Below are positions 1 through 9,974 of a DNA stretch of 64,000 bases, piece by piece (the stretch's first letter is position 1; each line of letters begins with the position of its first letter). Both the position numbers and the translations under genes were made by a program. The notes beneath the pieces are model-generated. The model searched no databases, was not told where the DNA came from, and was given only the letters and a program-made list of their open reading frames with translations. This DNA comes from Cepaea nemoralis. Taxonomy: Eukaryota; Mollusca; Gastropoda; Stylommatophora; Helicidae. The stretch is from the NCBI GenBank assembly GCA_014155875.1, contig JACEFZ010002053.1, forward strand, positions 62,001 to 126,000. The letters run 5' to 3'.

Positions 1-105
1 ATTTAATTCATATTCGGCCCCTGCTCCCGTTCCCGTTCCCAAAAACGACGACCCGGCCCGGCTTCGCCCAGTCCCTGGTGGGGAGCATATCATTTAATTC
101 ATATT
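1..105. other. Unassigned GC-rich spacer with a 14-bp direct repeat
   Basis: The same 14 bases (atttaattcatatt) stand at 1-14 and again at 92-105, directly before the purine tract. The intervening DNA is GC-rich and pyrimidine-rich. I see no reading frame or element signature. The duplication may be a local repeat or a remnant of an insertion target; the window edge prevents a decision. Confidence 0.4.
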
Positions 106-1652
106 AGGAGGAGGGAGGAGGAGGAGGGAGCAGGAGGGAGCAGGAGGAGACAGGAGGAGGAGGGAGGAGTAGGAGGGAGGAGGAGGGATTAGGAGGAGGA
201 GGGAGGAATGAGGGGAGATGGAGGAGGAGGAGGAGGTAAGAGGAGGAAGAGGGAGGAGGAGGAGGGAAGATAGAGGAGGAGGAGGTAGAAGGAGGAAGGA
301 GGACGAGGGAGTAGGAGGAAGATCGAGGAGGAGGGAGGAGGTAGGAGGAGGGAGGCGGTAGGAGGAGGGAGAAGGAGGGGAGAGGAGGAGGGAGAAGGAG
401 GAGGAGGAAGAGGGAGGAGGAGGGAGAAGGAGGACGAGGTAGGAAGAGGAAGGAGGAGGAGGAGGAGGGAGGAGGAGAGGATGAGGAGGGAGGGGCGGAG
501 GGAAAAGGAGGAGGGAGGAGGAGGGAGGATGAGAGAGGAGAGAGGAGGGTAGGAGGCGGAGGGAGAAGGAGAAGGAGGAAGGAGGAGGAGGAAGAGGGAG
601 AAGGAGGAGGGAGAGGGAGGAGGAGGGAGAATGAGGAGGGAGGAGGAGGAGGGAGGAGGAGAGAGGAGGAGAGAGGAGGAGGAGGGAGGGGGCGGAGGAA
701 GAAGAAGAAAGGAGGAGGAGGGAGGAGGAGAGAGGAGGAGAGAGGAGGGAGGAGGCGGAGGGAGAAGGAGGAAGGAGGAGGGAGGAGGGAAAGGGAGGAG
801 GAGGAGGGAGGAGAAGGGAGGAGGAGGAGGAGGGAGGAGGAGGTAAGAGGAGGAAGAGGGAGGAGAGGAGAGAGGAGGAGGGAGAAGGAGGAAGGAGGAG
901 GAAGGAGGAGGAGGGAGTAGGAGGAAGAGCGAGGAGGAGGGAGGAGGTAGGAGGAGGGAGGAGGAGGAGAAGGAGGAGGAGGAAGAGGAAGAAGGAGGAG
1001 GAGGAGGGAGAAGGAGGAGGGGGGAGGAGGAGGAGGAGGGAGGGGGCGGAGGGAGAAGGAGGAAGGTGGAGGAGGGAGGAGGGAGGAGGCGGAGGGAGAA
1101 GGAGGAAAGAGGAGGAGGAAGAGGGAGAAGGAGGAGGGAGAGGGAGGAAGATGGAGAATGAGGAGGGGGAGGAGGGAAAGGGAGGAGGAGTGAGGAGGAG
1201 GAGGGAGGAGGTAGAGGGAGGAGGATGGAGGAGGAAGAGGGAGCAGGAGGATGGAGGAGGAAGAGGGAGGAGGGAGGAGGATGGAAGACGAAGAGGGAGA
1301 AGGAGTAGGAGGAAGAGGGAGGAGAAAGGAGGAGAAGGAGGGAGAGGGAGGGGGAGGAGGAGGGAGAGGGAGGAGGAGAGAGGAGGAGGAGGGAGGAGGC
1401 GGAGGGAGGAGGCGGAGGGAGAAGGAGGAGGGAGGAAGAGGGAGAAGGAGGAGGGAGAGGGAGGAGGGAGGATGAGGAGGAGGGAGGAGGGAGGAGGAGG
1501 AGGTAGAGGGAGGAGGAGGTGGGAGGAGAAGGAGTGAGGAGGAGGAGGAGGGAGGATGAGGAGGTAGAGGGATTAGGAGGAGGGAGGAGGAGGAGGGAGG
1601 AGGAGGTAGAGGGAGGAGGAGGGAGGAGGAGGAGAAGGGAGGAGGAGGGAGT
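106..1652 (+). repeat. 1.5 kb GGA-type polypurine tract
   Basis: The plus strand is almost pure G and A, built from GGA, GGGA, GAGGA and GAAGGA blocks with rare T or C interruptions. The complement reads open for 493 residues of Ser, Leu and Pro, a consequence of composition and not evidence of a gene. Runs of GGAGGAGG are compatible with G-quadruplexes, and strict purine/pyrimidine strand asymmetry is compatible with triplex DNA; both are inferences from known behaviour of such sequence. A second short purine patch lies at 1881-1920. Confidence 0.9.
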
Positions 1653-1919
1653 TCGCCATTCCCAATTCATACTCGTCTAGGTTCTGTGATTTCGGTCCTT
1701 CCATTGATTGTTCTTCCCTTCTACATGACTGTAGATAACTTCTTTACACATAAAAAGATGAGTTGTTATTGACATTGCCGTGTGACGATTCTGTGTAGTC
1801 ACGTCATTTTCTTCGCTTTTCCTAGCGTTGTGGTTCAGGGATTCTTTCATCATCATCATCATATATTTACGTACGTATTTAGGGAGGGGGAGGAGGGAGG
1901 AGGAGGAAGAAGAAAAAAA
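1653..1919. other. Spacer between purine tract and Helitron-like end
   Basis: No convincing gene is present. A (CAT)n run ends near 1861 and a purine patch follows at 1881-1920. The stretch around 1720-1760 (ctgtagataacttcttt on the plus strand) resembles, in reverse complement, part of 36385-36410. This suggests that it belongs to the same mobile element family as the adjacent Helitron-like end. Confidence 0.35.
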
Positions 1920-2053
1920 AAACTATGACAGTTGGCAGCGCGGGAATTAGAGGAAGACGTGTAGAAAATTTCATCTCAATCGGATGGACCGTTCGCGAAC
2001 GCATAAAGGACATACACACACACACATGCATACATCCTTTTTTATATATAAGA
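1920..2053 (-). mobile_element. Helitron-like 5' end
   Basis: Read on the minus strand from 2053, the sequence begins TC followed by an alternating TATATATAAAA block. It continues through a GTATG/GTGTG-rich stretch and the palindrome-containing block gcgttcgcgaacggtcc, then gattgagatgaaatttt. The base before TC is A. This start, with an 'aacggnn...gatnnngatgaaatttt' block about 60 bases in, is a theme I recall from Helitron-type repeats of invertebrates. A second copy lies at 36109 on the other strand. No Rep/helicase coding is seen, so it is non-autonomous or truncated by the window edge. A Helitron 3' hairpin was not identified. Confidence 0.5.
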
Positions 2054-2194
2054 TTCTGTATGTTTTGTATATTTTATCTTAAGGAGTGGACAAAAGTCCA
2101 CAACAGATAAATTGGGAAAAAAGAGCATATTGTAACTTTTCAGTAGTGTATTTGAATAAAGAAGACACAATTTAGCTTGAGTAATCCAAGGATT

Positions 2195-2438
2195 GCCGGT
2201 CTCCATGGCCTAGGGATGTGCGTTTTCTCCGTAATCCCGTTTATTCACGTGAGCAAACGCAGCTGCGCGAGAATCGATAGCGGTTCTTCGTCCGCTCCAT
2301 TTAATTACGGGATATGTGAGCCGGCCGCGCAGAAAGCAATGGCAAACTACTAAGCGTAATCTTGCCAAGAAATCAACAACAGCGGTAAAATGTTGGTGTT
2401 GACAGCGATGTAATGTAATAGGATATGCGGGGAAAAAT
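2195..2438 (+). mobile_element. tRNA-derived SINE, copy 1, with 10-bp TSD
   Basis: The copy is flanked by the 10-bp duplication tccaaggatt at 2185-2194 and 2439-2448. The 5' part resembles a tRNA with a long variable arm, with an A-box-like block near 2207-2220. The central body contains gccggccgcgcagaaagc, then a conserved block around caatggcaaactact and cttgccaagaaatcaac, and it ends in ggatatgc plus a short A-rich tail. Length and layout match a composite tRNA-SINE. The body is shared with copies at 3574, 5823, 39572, 43861, 50430 and 59795. Confidence 0.88.
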
Positions 2439-2448
2439 TCCAAGGATT

Positions 2449-3263
2449 GAATATTGACTATCAAGAATTGAACTATTTGTCTTTCAGCGTTAGTTTACGT
2501 TGTGCGATTTCTGCAGTATGTACCCGACGAGATGTAGCGAAATATGCCGGGCAATAAATCGCTCTATCTATTGTTCGTGTTTAGTTATTCAAATATTTTG
2601 ACTTTAACAGCAACAAACCTATCCACGCCATGAGACATTTGGTATTCGCAACAGCTCCGTATTTGTATAAACTAATCGGGAATTATGAGTTAAACAAGAA
2701 TGTAAAGCAAATGATCCTTTTCCACACCATTAGGCTCGTTGGATACTGGTCCCATATTTTTAGATCACTCAGAATACTTAGGGTGAAATGGTCACATTCA
2801 TACCGGCCACCTTTACTTCTTAGCAAATGTCCTGGTACCTATCTAAGGCTGGATCGATCTTTGAGCAAAGGATAATGGTCCCAAACAATAAACAATTCCC
2901 GCCTCGTTTGGCATTCCAACACACGGCCAGAAGTAGATCGACAGACACGCATGCAGGCTGCATATGCTGCTGCGGCTCTTTGAAATGTAGTACAGCTATG
3001 GTGGAATTAACATTGACGAAACTAACACTCATTGTGGCGACCCAAAGGAAAATACTTGAGACCCTCAAAAGGATTGCAGCACGCAGATTGAAAAGCACTG
3101 TTATAGCGCGGGGTTACACGTCATCAGATAGTGTTACTTCTCTGCTGTGATGAGGTTTGTAGTATTGTCCAGGATATCCGGTACAAACCCAGGCCTGGCT
3201 ATTTTAGTTCCGGTATTACACAACATTTAGGAGTGTCAGTGCAGTGCTGTTTTTGTTTTGTAA
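2449..3263. other. Intergenic, no supported gene
   Basis: Open frames on both strands (for example 2827-3150 plus and 2820-3098 minus) overlap each other and show no recognisable motif. I do not call a gene here. Confidence 0.5.
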
Positions 3264-3362
3264 TCTTGCATGTCCTTTGAAGAACGATGCGATTAACCCC
3301 CAACTCCCAGATTGATTTACTAAGTACTGTTACGTTCAATAGTTCCCCATTGTTTCTGAACA
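3264..3362 (-). mobile_element. Decayed SINE fragment
   Basis: The reverse complement matches the tail and central block of the SINE family: gcatgtcctttgaagaacga corresponds to the terminal tail, and gttcaatagttccccattgt to the conserved body. It is heavily diverged, with no head and no TSD. Confidence 0.5.
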
Positions 3363-3573
3363 AGAAGTCAACGTTAAGTCCTAGATTACCCTGTAACGTT
3401 TACATAAAACTGACATGATTGTTACGGATAGACTGGGCATTTAGTATGAACACTGAAACGATCTTTGCAGTTACTTCAGTATCAAATATTTACATCATCA
3501 TAAAAATTGGTATACTCACAGTACAATAAGAAATCAGCATAAATTTGCGAATGTAATTCAGTAATAGGTGTTT

Positions 3574-3752
3574 CAACATCAACACTGCTGTTGTTGATGT
3601 CTTGGCAAGTTTACGTTCAGTAGTTTACCATTGCTTTCTGAGCGGCCGGCTCCCATACTATCACATTAACACCCAGCGCGTCACGGTCTGCTGCCAAATC
3701 GGTCGAACGCAGGTAAGCGAAATTACGGACCGCGTCCGTAACACCTTTGTCA
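3574..3752 (-). mobile_element. SINE copy, diverged
   Basis: The order of blocks is that of the family read in reverse: tail, tgatgtcttggcaag, agtagtttaccattgc, tctgagcggccggct, then a diverged tRNA-like head with a B-box-like cggtcgaacgcag. Flanks share gtaataggtgtt (3561-3572) and gtaatggggtt (near 3754-3764), perhaps a decayed TSD. Confidence 0.7.
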
Positions 3753-4990
3753 AGTAATGGGGTTACTCAAGGTTATTATAAAAACAGTGTGGTATGTTAA
3801 TTTGAGATGGAAGATAGATACCCCCAAATCGTTTTTGCCGATTACTAATTAAAAACCAAAAATGGCGCATAAGACTCCCTAGTACTGGATCAGTCACATC
3901 TGGTAAGATTCCATTAAGGTATCAGGTAAGTTTCTAGTAGAAGGCCAAGAAAGCACAGGAAAGGCACTGCCCTCAGAGAGGAGAATACTCACTCATAAGC
4001 TGAAGACGAGTAGTATCCCTGCCACACAGCTATCCTTGATCAGTTGTTAAGTGATATAGTTCTATCAGACTATTGTTTAACAAAGTTACACACACGTAAC
4101 TCTGATATGAAATTGAATAACTCCTTGGAAAAGGTTTAACAGATTATAATGAATAAATGGGGGATATGCACGATGGGCATCCATAATTTACTCAACTAAT
4201 AATACATACAAAGTATCCAGGTCCATATCTAACAATAACACATGAACTATCTCTAATGGTTGGTCTCTGTGTTACTCCGGTTCAACATGTACAGTTCTGG
4301 CCTAATCGAATAAAGTTAACCGTCTTTGTGTCTTTATCTAATCTAAGTGCCGGTAATCATTGTTCATGTTATAGGGAATATCCTATTTCCTGGGGTAGCT
4401 ATTGTTTGTAAATTCTTGTTGGCTATTGTCTAGTTGAGGTTATTAGTTTGATACTCAGCTTCGCTCCAGGATGGCACTGGTTAGTTCTGAGTGGCAAATG
4501 CTGTTAAACTGGTCCTCTAATCTTCACAGCTGTATGAAGGTGGAGTCAGTCATCATTCACTGATGATGGCAACACTCATGAGACTGAGGTACCCAGTTAA
4601 CGTACCAATAGGTAGGCCACTCAACCACAAACCTGTATATTAAAACATGCACAACAAACATGTACTCGCCCTCATAAGAAAGTTGGGGGTGCGAGGAAAG
4701 GGGACGGTATTACTACACAGGTGTAGGTTAGCCAGATTCTCCCTTGTTGTGTGTTGTCACTCCAATGATCTGATGTGATTAATACCCACACATAGCTGTA
4801 TGATATAGGCAGCAAACATCTAATGTCTACAAGACATGTTCAATCCCATTCATGTAATGAGCATGTTAATGATTCCCATATTCAAAGGCCAATTTCCCTA
4901 AATTTCTGGTAACCATTCCCTTCTAGTACATATGGCCTCATAAAATCACAACATGTTCATGATATACATTAGTATATATAGAATAATCGT
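3753..4990. other. Intergenic, nothing recognised
   Basis: AT-rich spacer. I see no open frame with motifs, no LINE protein similarity and no clear repeat unit. Confidence 0.5.
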
Positions 4991-4992
4991 GA

Positions 4993-4995
<3 letters not shown>

Positions 4996-5087
<92 letters not shown>
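4996..5087. repeat. (AT)n microsatellite
   Basis: An uninterrupted alternating AT run of about 90 bases. Open frames of alternating Ile-Tyr across it are compositional artefacts. Confidence 0.97.
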
Positions 5088-5089
<2 letters not shown>

Positions 5090-5255
5090 GCAGCAAAATA
5101 TCTTAGTACATCCTCTCATTAACCGTAGAATAAGCAAAGAAAACATTGAGGTAATGATAATTATATCTGTTATTAAATGCGTGAAATGAGCAAAGAAATA
5201 AAATCCATAGATATCTTATTAGCCAAGGGAGCTAATCATTTTATGCCTTCAGAGT

Positions 5256-5335
5256 ATTTCATTTAGCGAGACAGAATCCTAAACCCTATTCTAACATAGA
5301 GAGTTCTAAGTGAAGGTTCGAATCCTCTTCAAGAT
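5256..5335 (+). repeat. tRNA-like fragment with perfect B box
   Basis: GGTTCGAATCC at 5315-5325 is a perfect internal pol III B-box type motif. Upstream tagcgagacaga is a poor A box. It is probably the head of a decayed tRNA-derived SINE or a tRNA pseudogene. No cloverleaf is proposed because the acceptor stem is not evident. Confidence 0.4.
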
Positions 5336-5809
5336 CGTCTACTAATACACGCGGGTTATTAAAAGTGTTCACTCACCTCTGTATCCAGACGGCTATTGGG
5401 ATAAAACCCAACTGAACTCACACCACAAGCTTTCTGAATGAAAACTACATGTTGAGTACCACAGGATATAATTGTGTACTAGCCTTTTAACGAAGTAAGA
5501 CGACCCCCCCCCCTCCCCCCGCCAAGTTAATTACCTAATAACATCCATGGGGTAAAATCACCATTCTTCTTGTATCATAATTGTCCTGTTTACCCAAGTA
5601 GTAAATTCTCCAGGCGGTGTTTTCTTTTCACTGGGAAATCTTCGTTTATATGAGGTAAAACACACAATGCGTTTAGGCGTAGTCTGTTTTTAATACCTGA
5701 CGTTGGTAAAACCAACATGGCGTTGGGCGTTGGACTGCAATAATATAGTCGTCTTGTGAATATGTGTGCTAATTCTCAGTTGTATTTTCAAAAATCATTT
5801 TGATGATGC
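5336..5809. other. Intergenic with a C-rich run
   Basis: A C-rich run occurs near 5503-5520. No gene or element was recognised apart from the 13-bp SINE target duplication that starts at 5810. Confidence 0.5.
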
Positions 5810-5822
5810 AATGCAAATATCA

Positions 5823-6069
5823 GCCGGTCTCTCTGGCCGAGGGGTTACACCACTTTCTCCGTAATCCGGTTTATCACGCAGAGTCTCGTAGCGGGCGAGA
5901 ACTGGGAACGGTTCGTCCCCCGCTAGTGACTTGCGGGATAACTGAGCCGGCCGCTCAGAAAGCAATGGCAAACTACTGAGCGTAATCTTGCCAAGAAATC
6001 AACAGACAGCTGAAAGATGCTGCTGTTGACAGCGATGTCCTGTAAAAGGATATGCGAATTTTTTTTTAA
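5823..6069 (+). mobile_element. tRNA-derived SINE, best-preserved copy, 13-bp TSD
   Basis: The flanks are aatgcaaatatca (5810-5822) and aatgcaaatgtca (6070-6082), a 13-bp duplication with one mismatch. The head begins gccggtctctctggccgagg. TGGCCGAGGGG is an A-box match and GGTTCGTCCC a near B-box match, giving a tRNA of the Ser/Leu type layout. The body carries gccggccgctcagaaagc, aatggcaaactactgagc and ttgccaagaaatcaac. The 3' end is ggatatgcga followed by T/A-rich tail. This copy serves as the family reference in the window. Confidence 0.9.
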
Positions 6070-6114
6070 AATGCAAATGTCACAAACAGTAATTTATTTT
6101 GACAATAATAGCGC

Positions 6115-6205
6115 GTTACTTGATTGATATATCAGTGAGGTTACACAAACAATAATATCTATTGTACAACAATGAGGTTACACAAATAATAACACCTGTA
6201 CCATT
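6115..6205 (+). repeat. Detached edge of the 46-bp satellite
   Basis: Two diverged units containing cagtgaggttacacaaac and caatgaggttacacaaat match the core of the array at 7045-7830. It appears to be the same array, separated from the main block by a LINE fragment. Confidence 0.65.
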
Positions 6206-7035
6206 GAGTGGTACAAAAGATGAGTTGAGCCAAGAACCGACATTATGGCATTTGGGATATTCCCCTACATGGCCCGTCCTCATTTTAAACAGCCACTGAA
6301 AAGACCCAATAATTATGCTACCAACCTGGCCATTCCTCGGAGAATTGAGTGTCGGCCAGATCATATGGTCACTCTCTGCAGCAACATTCTGTCTAGATTA
6401 TGATGATCTATCCGTTCTTCACACTATTCAAGCTATCCCAAAGAGTCCCGACCACATCTTGCCTTATCGTCCACCAATATACCATCCAGCGGTGCAGACC
6501 CAGCCAATCTGTCTGCCTGTTCGTTTCCCGCCACACCAGCATGTTCTTGGGAGAAAATCCTACATATGCACTCACATTTTAATTGTTGAATTGAAGCCTG
6601 CCACTCCGAAAAAAGCATGCCTGTCTTCACCTTTCTCGGCATACTTTGTCAGCCCGTTAAAATCACGACATGTGTGCGCTGTTCTGTCAGCGGAACGCCG
6701 CTGTGGCTTTCTCCACCTCCATTCTTCAAGTAGATCGTGTGTTAGTATATACCAGGCTCTCCTGCACAGAACAGTCTACCAACCTTTGCCACAAACCCCT
6801 AGGCACTTCTTTCACCTCTTAGCACAGACCATACGTATAGATGATTGCATTACCTGGTCGCCAATTGTTGTGAATCAATTTTTGCACCCCCAATTCAGCG
6901 CAGCCTCCGGTCAATCCCTGCACGCCTGATCCAATTTTATTATGACCCTGCAAAAGGTCTGACTTTACCTCTGGCATTCTGACCCACTTCTTACCTCTCC
7001 CAATGTTCTCAAGCATGCACACTTCTCTGATCATG
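6206..7035 (-). pseudogene. I/Jockey-like LINE fragment: RNase H and C-terminal region
   Basis: On the minus strand, frames around 6819-7040 and 6433-6642 encode the RNase H domain of a non-LTR retrotransposon: an IYT-[D]-GS-like start near 6845, then the late block GHAGVAGNEQADRLAG near 6510-6560. The C-terminal tail with a Cys-rich segment (6206-6364) follows. RNase H would remove the RNA template strand during target-primed reverse transcription. The first catalytic Asp is replaced by Tyr (IYTYG) and there are stops and frameshifts, so it is dead. The same tail occurs at 47622-48080 and 59085-59240. No reverse transcriptase is present, so the copy is 5'-truncated. Confidence 0.75.
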
Positions 7036-7044
7036 GTCAAATGT

Positions 7045-7830
7045 ACTCAAACATTAGTGTATGTTTACTTGATTATATAACAGTGAGGTTACTCAAACAT
7101 TAGTGTATGTTTACTTGATTATATAACAGTGAGGTTACTCAAACATTAATGCATATTTACTTGATTATATAACAGTGAGGTTACTCAAACATTAATGCAT
7201 ATTTACTTGATTATATAACAGTGAGGTTACTCAAACATTAATGCATATTTACTTGATTATATAACAGTGAGGTTACTCAAACATTAATGCATATTTACTT
7301 GATTATATAACAGTGAGGTTACTCAAACATTAGTGTATGTTTACTTGATTATATAACAGTGAGGTTACTCAAACATTAGTGTATGTTTACTTGATTATAT
7401 AACAGTGAGGTTACTCAAACATTAATGCATATTTACTTGATTATATAACAGTGAGGTTACTCAAACATTAATGCATATTTACTTGATTATATAACAGTGA
7501 GGTTACTCAAACATTAATGCATATTTACTTGATTATATAACAGTGAGGTTACTCACACATTAATGCATATTTACTTGATTATATAACAGTGAGGTTACTC
7601 AAACATTAGTGTATGTTTACTTGATTATATAACAGTGAGGTTACTCAAACATTAGTGTATGTTTACTTGATTATATAACAGTGAGGTTACTCAAACATTA
7701 ATGCATATTTACTTGATTATATAACAGTGAGGTTACTCAAACATTAGTGTATGTTTACTTGATTATATAACAGTGAGGTTACTCAAACATTAGTGTATGT
7801 TTACTTGATTATATAACAGTGAGGTTACTC
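7045..7830 (+). repeat. 46-bp minisatellite, about 17 copies
   Basis: The unit runs ggttactcaaacatta, then a variable stretch, then tgattatataacagtga. Two variants alternate in blocks, one with ttagtgtatgt and one with ttaatgcatat; otherwise units are nearly identical. Such homogeneity implies recent tandem expansion. Unit length is not a multiple of three and no frame runs through it. Confidence 0.95.
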
Positions 7831-7919
7831 AAAAATATCAGATTGGTTGATACAACAGTGAAGTTACTCCAACATCTTCCACTGATTAATGTAAAGTTGC
7901 TACTTAATTTGATTACGGA

Positions 7920-8175
7920 AATTAGACGTCGATAGGCAAGATCTTTTCGGCTCGTTGTGTGGAGAAATAAAACAAGAAAACTCCAAGAGAACTGGCAAAT
8001 TGTTGGAAAATGATTAAGGGGATGGCAAAGTAACAAGTACCCTGATTGCTTGGCCACATGAAATAATCGAGGCAATATCCCACAATATCACAGGTGGGTG
8101 GGACCCAAAGACTGGTGATAGTGTCAGATGGCAAACCATGACCGCCCACTTAGCGGCATGTAAATAATTATGATG
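7920..8175 (+). pseudogene. RTE-like LINE 3' fragment
   Basis: Around 8050-8160 the plus strand matches the end of the RTE family at 30344-32431: a Trp/His-containing stretch, a GDxVRWQ-like segment and the ending atgaccgcccact, followed by a short (ATG)n tail. It is badly decayed and lies between two blocks of the satellite array. Confidence 0.55.
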
Positions 8176-8975
8176 ATGGTGAAGTTACTCCAATACTATC
8201 TACTGACTTGACTAATACAACATTTAGGTTACTCTAACAATATTTACTTAATGGATTGATATTAGTTACGTTACTAAAACAATATCTATTTACTGGACAG
8301 CAGGGAAGTTAATCACACTCTATCTACTTATTCTATTGCTACAGCAGACAGATTAGTCAAACAATATCTACTTGCTGGATTGACACAAAAGAGCGATTCT
8401 TTAAATAATATTTATTTACTGAATTGATACAACAGAACGATTATTCAGACAATATGCACCTACTGGATTGATACGACAGAGGGGTTCGTCAAACAATATG
8501 TAATTACTCGACTGATACAACAGAGACATTATTCAAACAATATGTACTTACAGGATTGATATAGAGAGATTATTCAAACAATATCTACTAACTGGATTTA
8601 TATAACAGAGATTATTCAAACTATATCCACTTTCTGGATTGATATAACAGAGAGATTATTTATACTATATTTACTTACTGAATTGATACAACAGAGAGTT
8701 TTCGTCTAACAATATTTGCTTGCTGAATTCATACAATAGTGAGATTAGTAAGACATGATGTACTTACTGGATTGATACAACATAGAGTTTCGTCTAACAA
8801 TATTTACTTACTGAATTGAAACACGAGAATAATTATTCAGACAATATCTACTTACTGAACTGATATAACAGAGAGTTTCGTCTAAGAATATTTACTTACT
8901 GAATTGATACAACAGAGAGATTATTCAGACAATATCTACTTACTGGATTGATACAACAGAGAAGTTACCAGCAGC
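8176..8975 (+). repeat. Degenerate satellite flank (about 47-bp unit)
   Basis: Diverged units of the form tactggattgatacaacaga followed by gattattcaaacaatatcta repeat about 16 times with many substitutions. They share the gattgatacaacag and gttactcaaac elements with the homogeneous array at 7045-7830. This looks like the older edge of the same locus. Confidence 0.8.
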
Positions 8976-9384
8976 ACAAGCGTCTTTGGGGTGTGACAAT
9001 ACCGCTGTTGAATTATTTTCATGGCAACAATTCCGGACGTTCATCGATTACCAAGACTTATGTTCTCACACCGCCCAACAGCTGCTTTTTATTAATCAAT
9101 TCACAAATGTAAACATCTAAAAACATTTACAGGAACAAACATTCCCCCGTGAACGTAGAATGTTCCGTGCCTAGCCATCTCTCTTGTGTCTAAGCGCTGT
9201 TTATTATTTGCGAGTCAGGGAGTGGGGTGTGACTAGAACGGTTCGCGCTAAGTTATCTTACGATGGTGACAGAATGTTCACACTTGTGAGCAAAGGAGAG
9301 ATATTTTCTTCATGTGAGTATCATTCAGCGGCATGCCCTCTTCTGAAGTTGATCCCCATACGAGTCGTTCGAAATGTCTCTGTG
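8976..9384. other. Intergenic, nothing recognised
   Basis: An open frame at 9184-9390 on the plus strand has no recognisable domain. No element was identified. Confidence 0.4.
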
Positions 9385-9475
9385 TCATAAGCCAGATGTT
9401 CTGCTTCTATTGCTGTAATGTGTATTTACCACATCGTGAATCATCAATATTGTGATCCCCCACTTCTCCGCTTCC
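9385..9475 (-). pseudogene. Decayed LINE C-terminal fragment
   Basis: The sequence aligns by eye with 44360-44455 (gccagatg, gcttctrttgctg, atgtgtatttaycac, cttctccgcttcyccagt). At 44317-44523 the minus strand encodes a Lys/Arg/Gly-rich LINE C-terminal block (RRGRPCRNW). Only about 90 bp remain here. Confidence 0.4.
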
Positions 9476-9909
9476 CCAGTACACCCCCTGTGATAGTTGT
9501 TTAACGAGCCTAAACTTTCTGTTCATTCGGCAGCCAAGTTGGCTCGTCTCACATGCCGGTCAGTTGCACTTGAATGTTGACTTCTATTTCTTGACATGGG
9601 AAGTAAAATACCAATAACTCTGAAGTCGGAGAGGGTTCGACTGACGGTGAAGGACACCGGTAATAGGGAAAGCTAGCCCTCAAGTAAAATGAGTCCAGTG
9701 CGCTTACTACTAGTAGCCGCTATTATCTGTAGTAGCACGTGTGGACTACTATTACACACAGGGTCTCTTCCCTGGCTGTTGTAGATGAGGAAGGGGGACG
9801 TATTACCTGAGTACAGTGATGTTGGATCTTGACTAAACTCAACTTAACTCAAGTGTGGACAACGCTTGTGTTGAAAGCGAGTGAAAGCAAACACAGACAC
9901 GCGAGCACA

Positions 9910-9910
<1 letters not shown>
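9476..9910. other. Intergenic, nothing recognised
   Basis: No gene or repeat family was recognised. Confidence 0.4.
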
Positions 9911-9950
<40 letters not shown>

Positions 9951-9972
9951 TGGCTATATATATATATATATT
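9911..9972. repeat. (AC)n then (AT)n microsatellite
   Basis: A run of about 20 AC dinucleotides (9911-9949) is followed by a short AT run (9954-9972). The pair abuts the 3' end of the adjoining minus-strand RTE element. Confidence 0.95.
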
Positions 9973-9974
9973 TC

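Noticed and set aside
189..1670. 493-codon Ser/Leu/Pro open frame on the minus strand
   Set aside because: It is produced by the GGA-type polypurine tract; no domain, start context or codon bias typical of a gene.
2820..3150. Overlapping 92- and 107-codon frames
   Set aside because: No motif, opposite strands over the same DNA, no neighbouring support.
4946..5189. Ile-Tyr repeat proteins
   Set aside because: Artefact of the (AT)n microsatellite.
6315..6929. 204-codon plus-strand frame
   Set aside because: It overlaps the recognisable minus-strand RNase H LINE fragment; shadow frame.
7045..7830. CRISPR-like regular repeats
   Set aside because: Repeats are contiguous without unique spacers, and the window is animal-like; it is a minisatellite.
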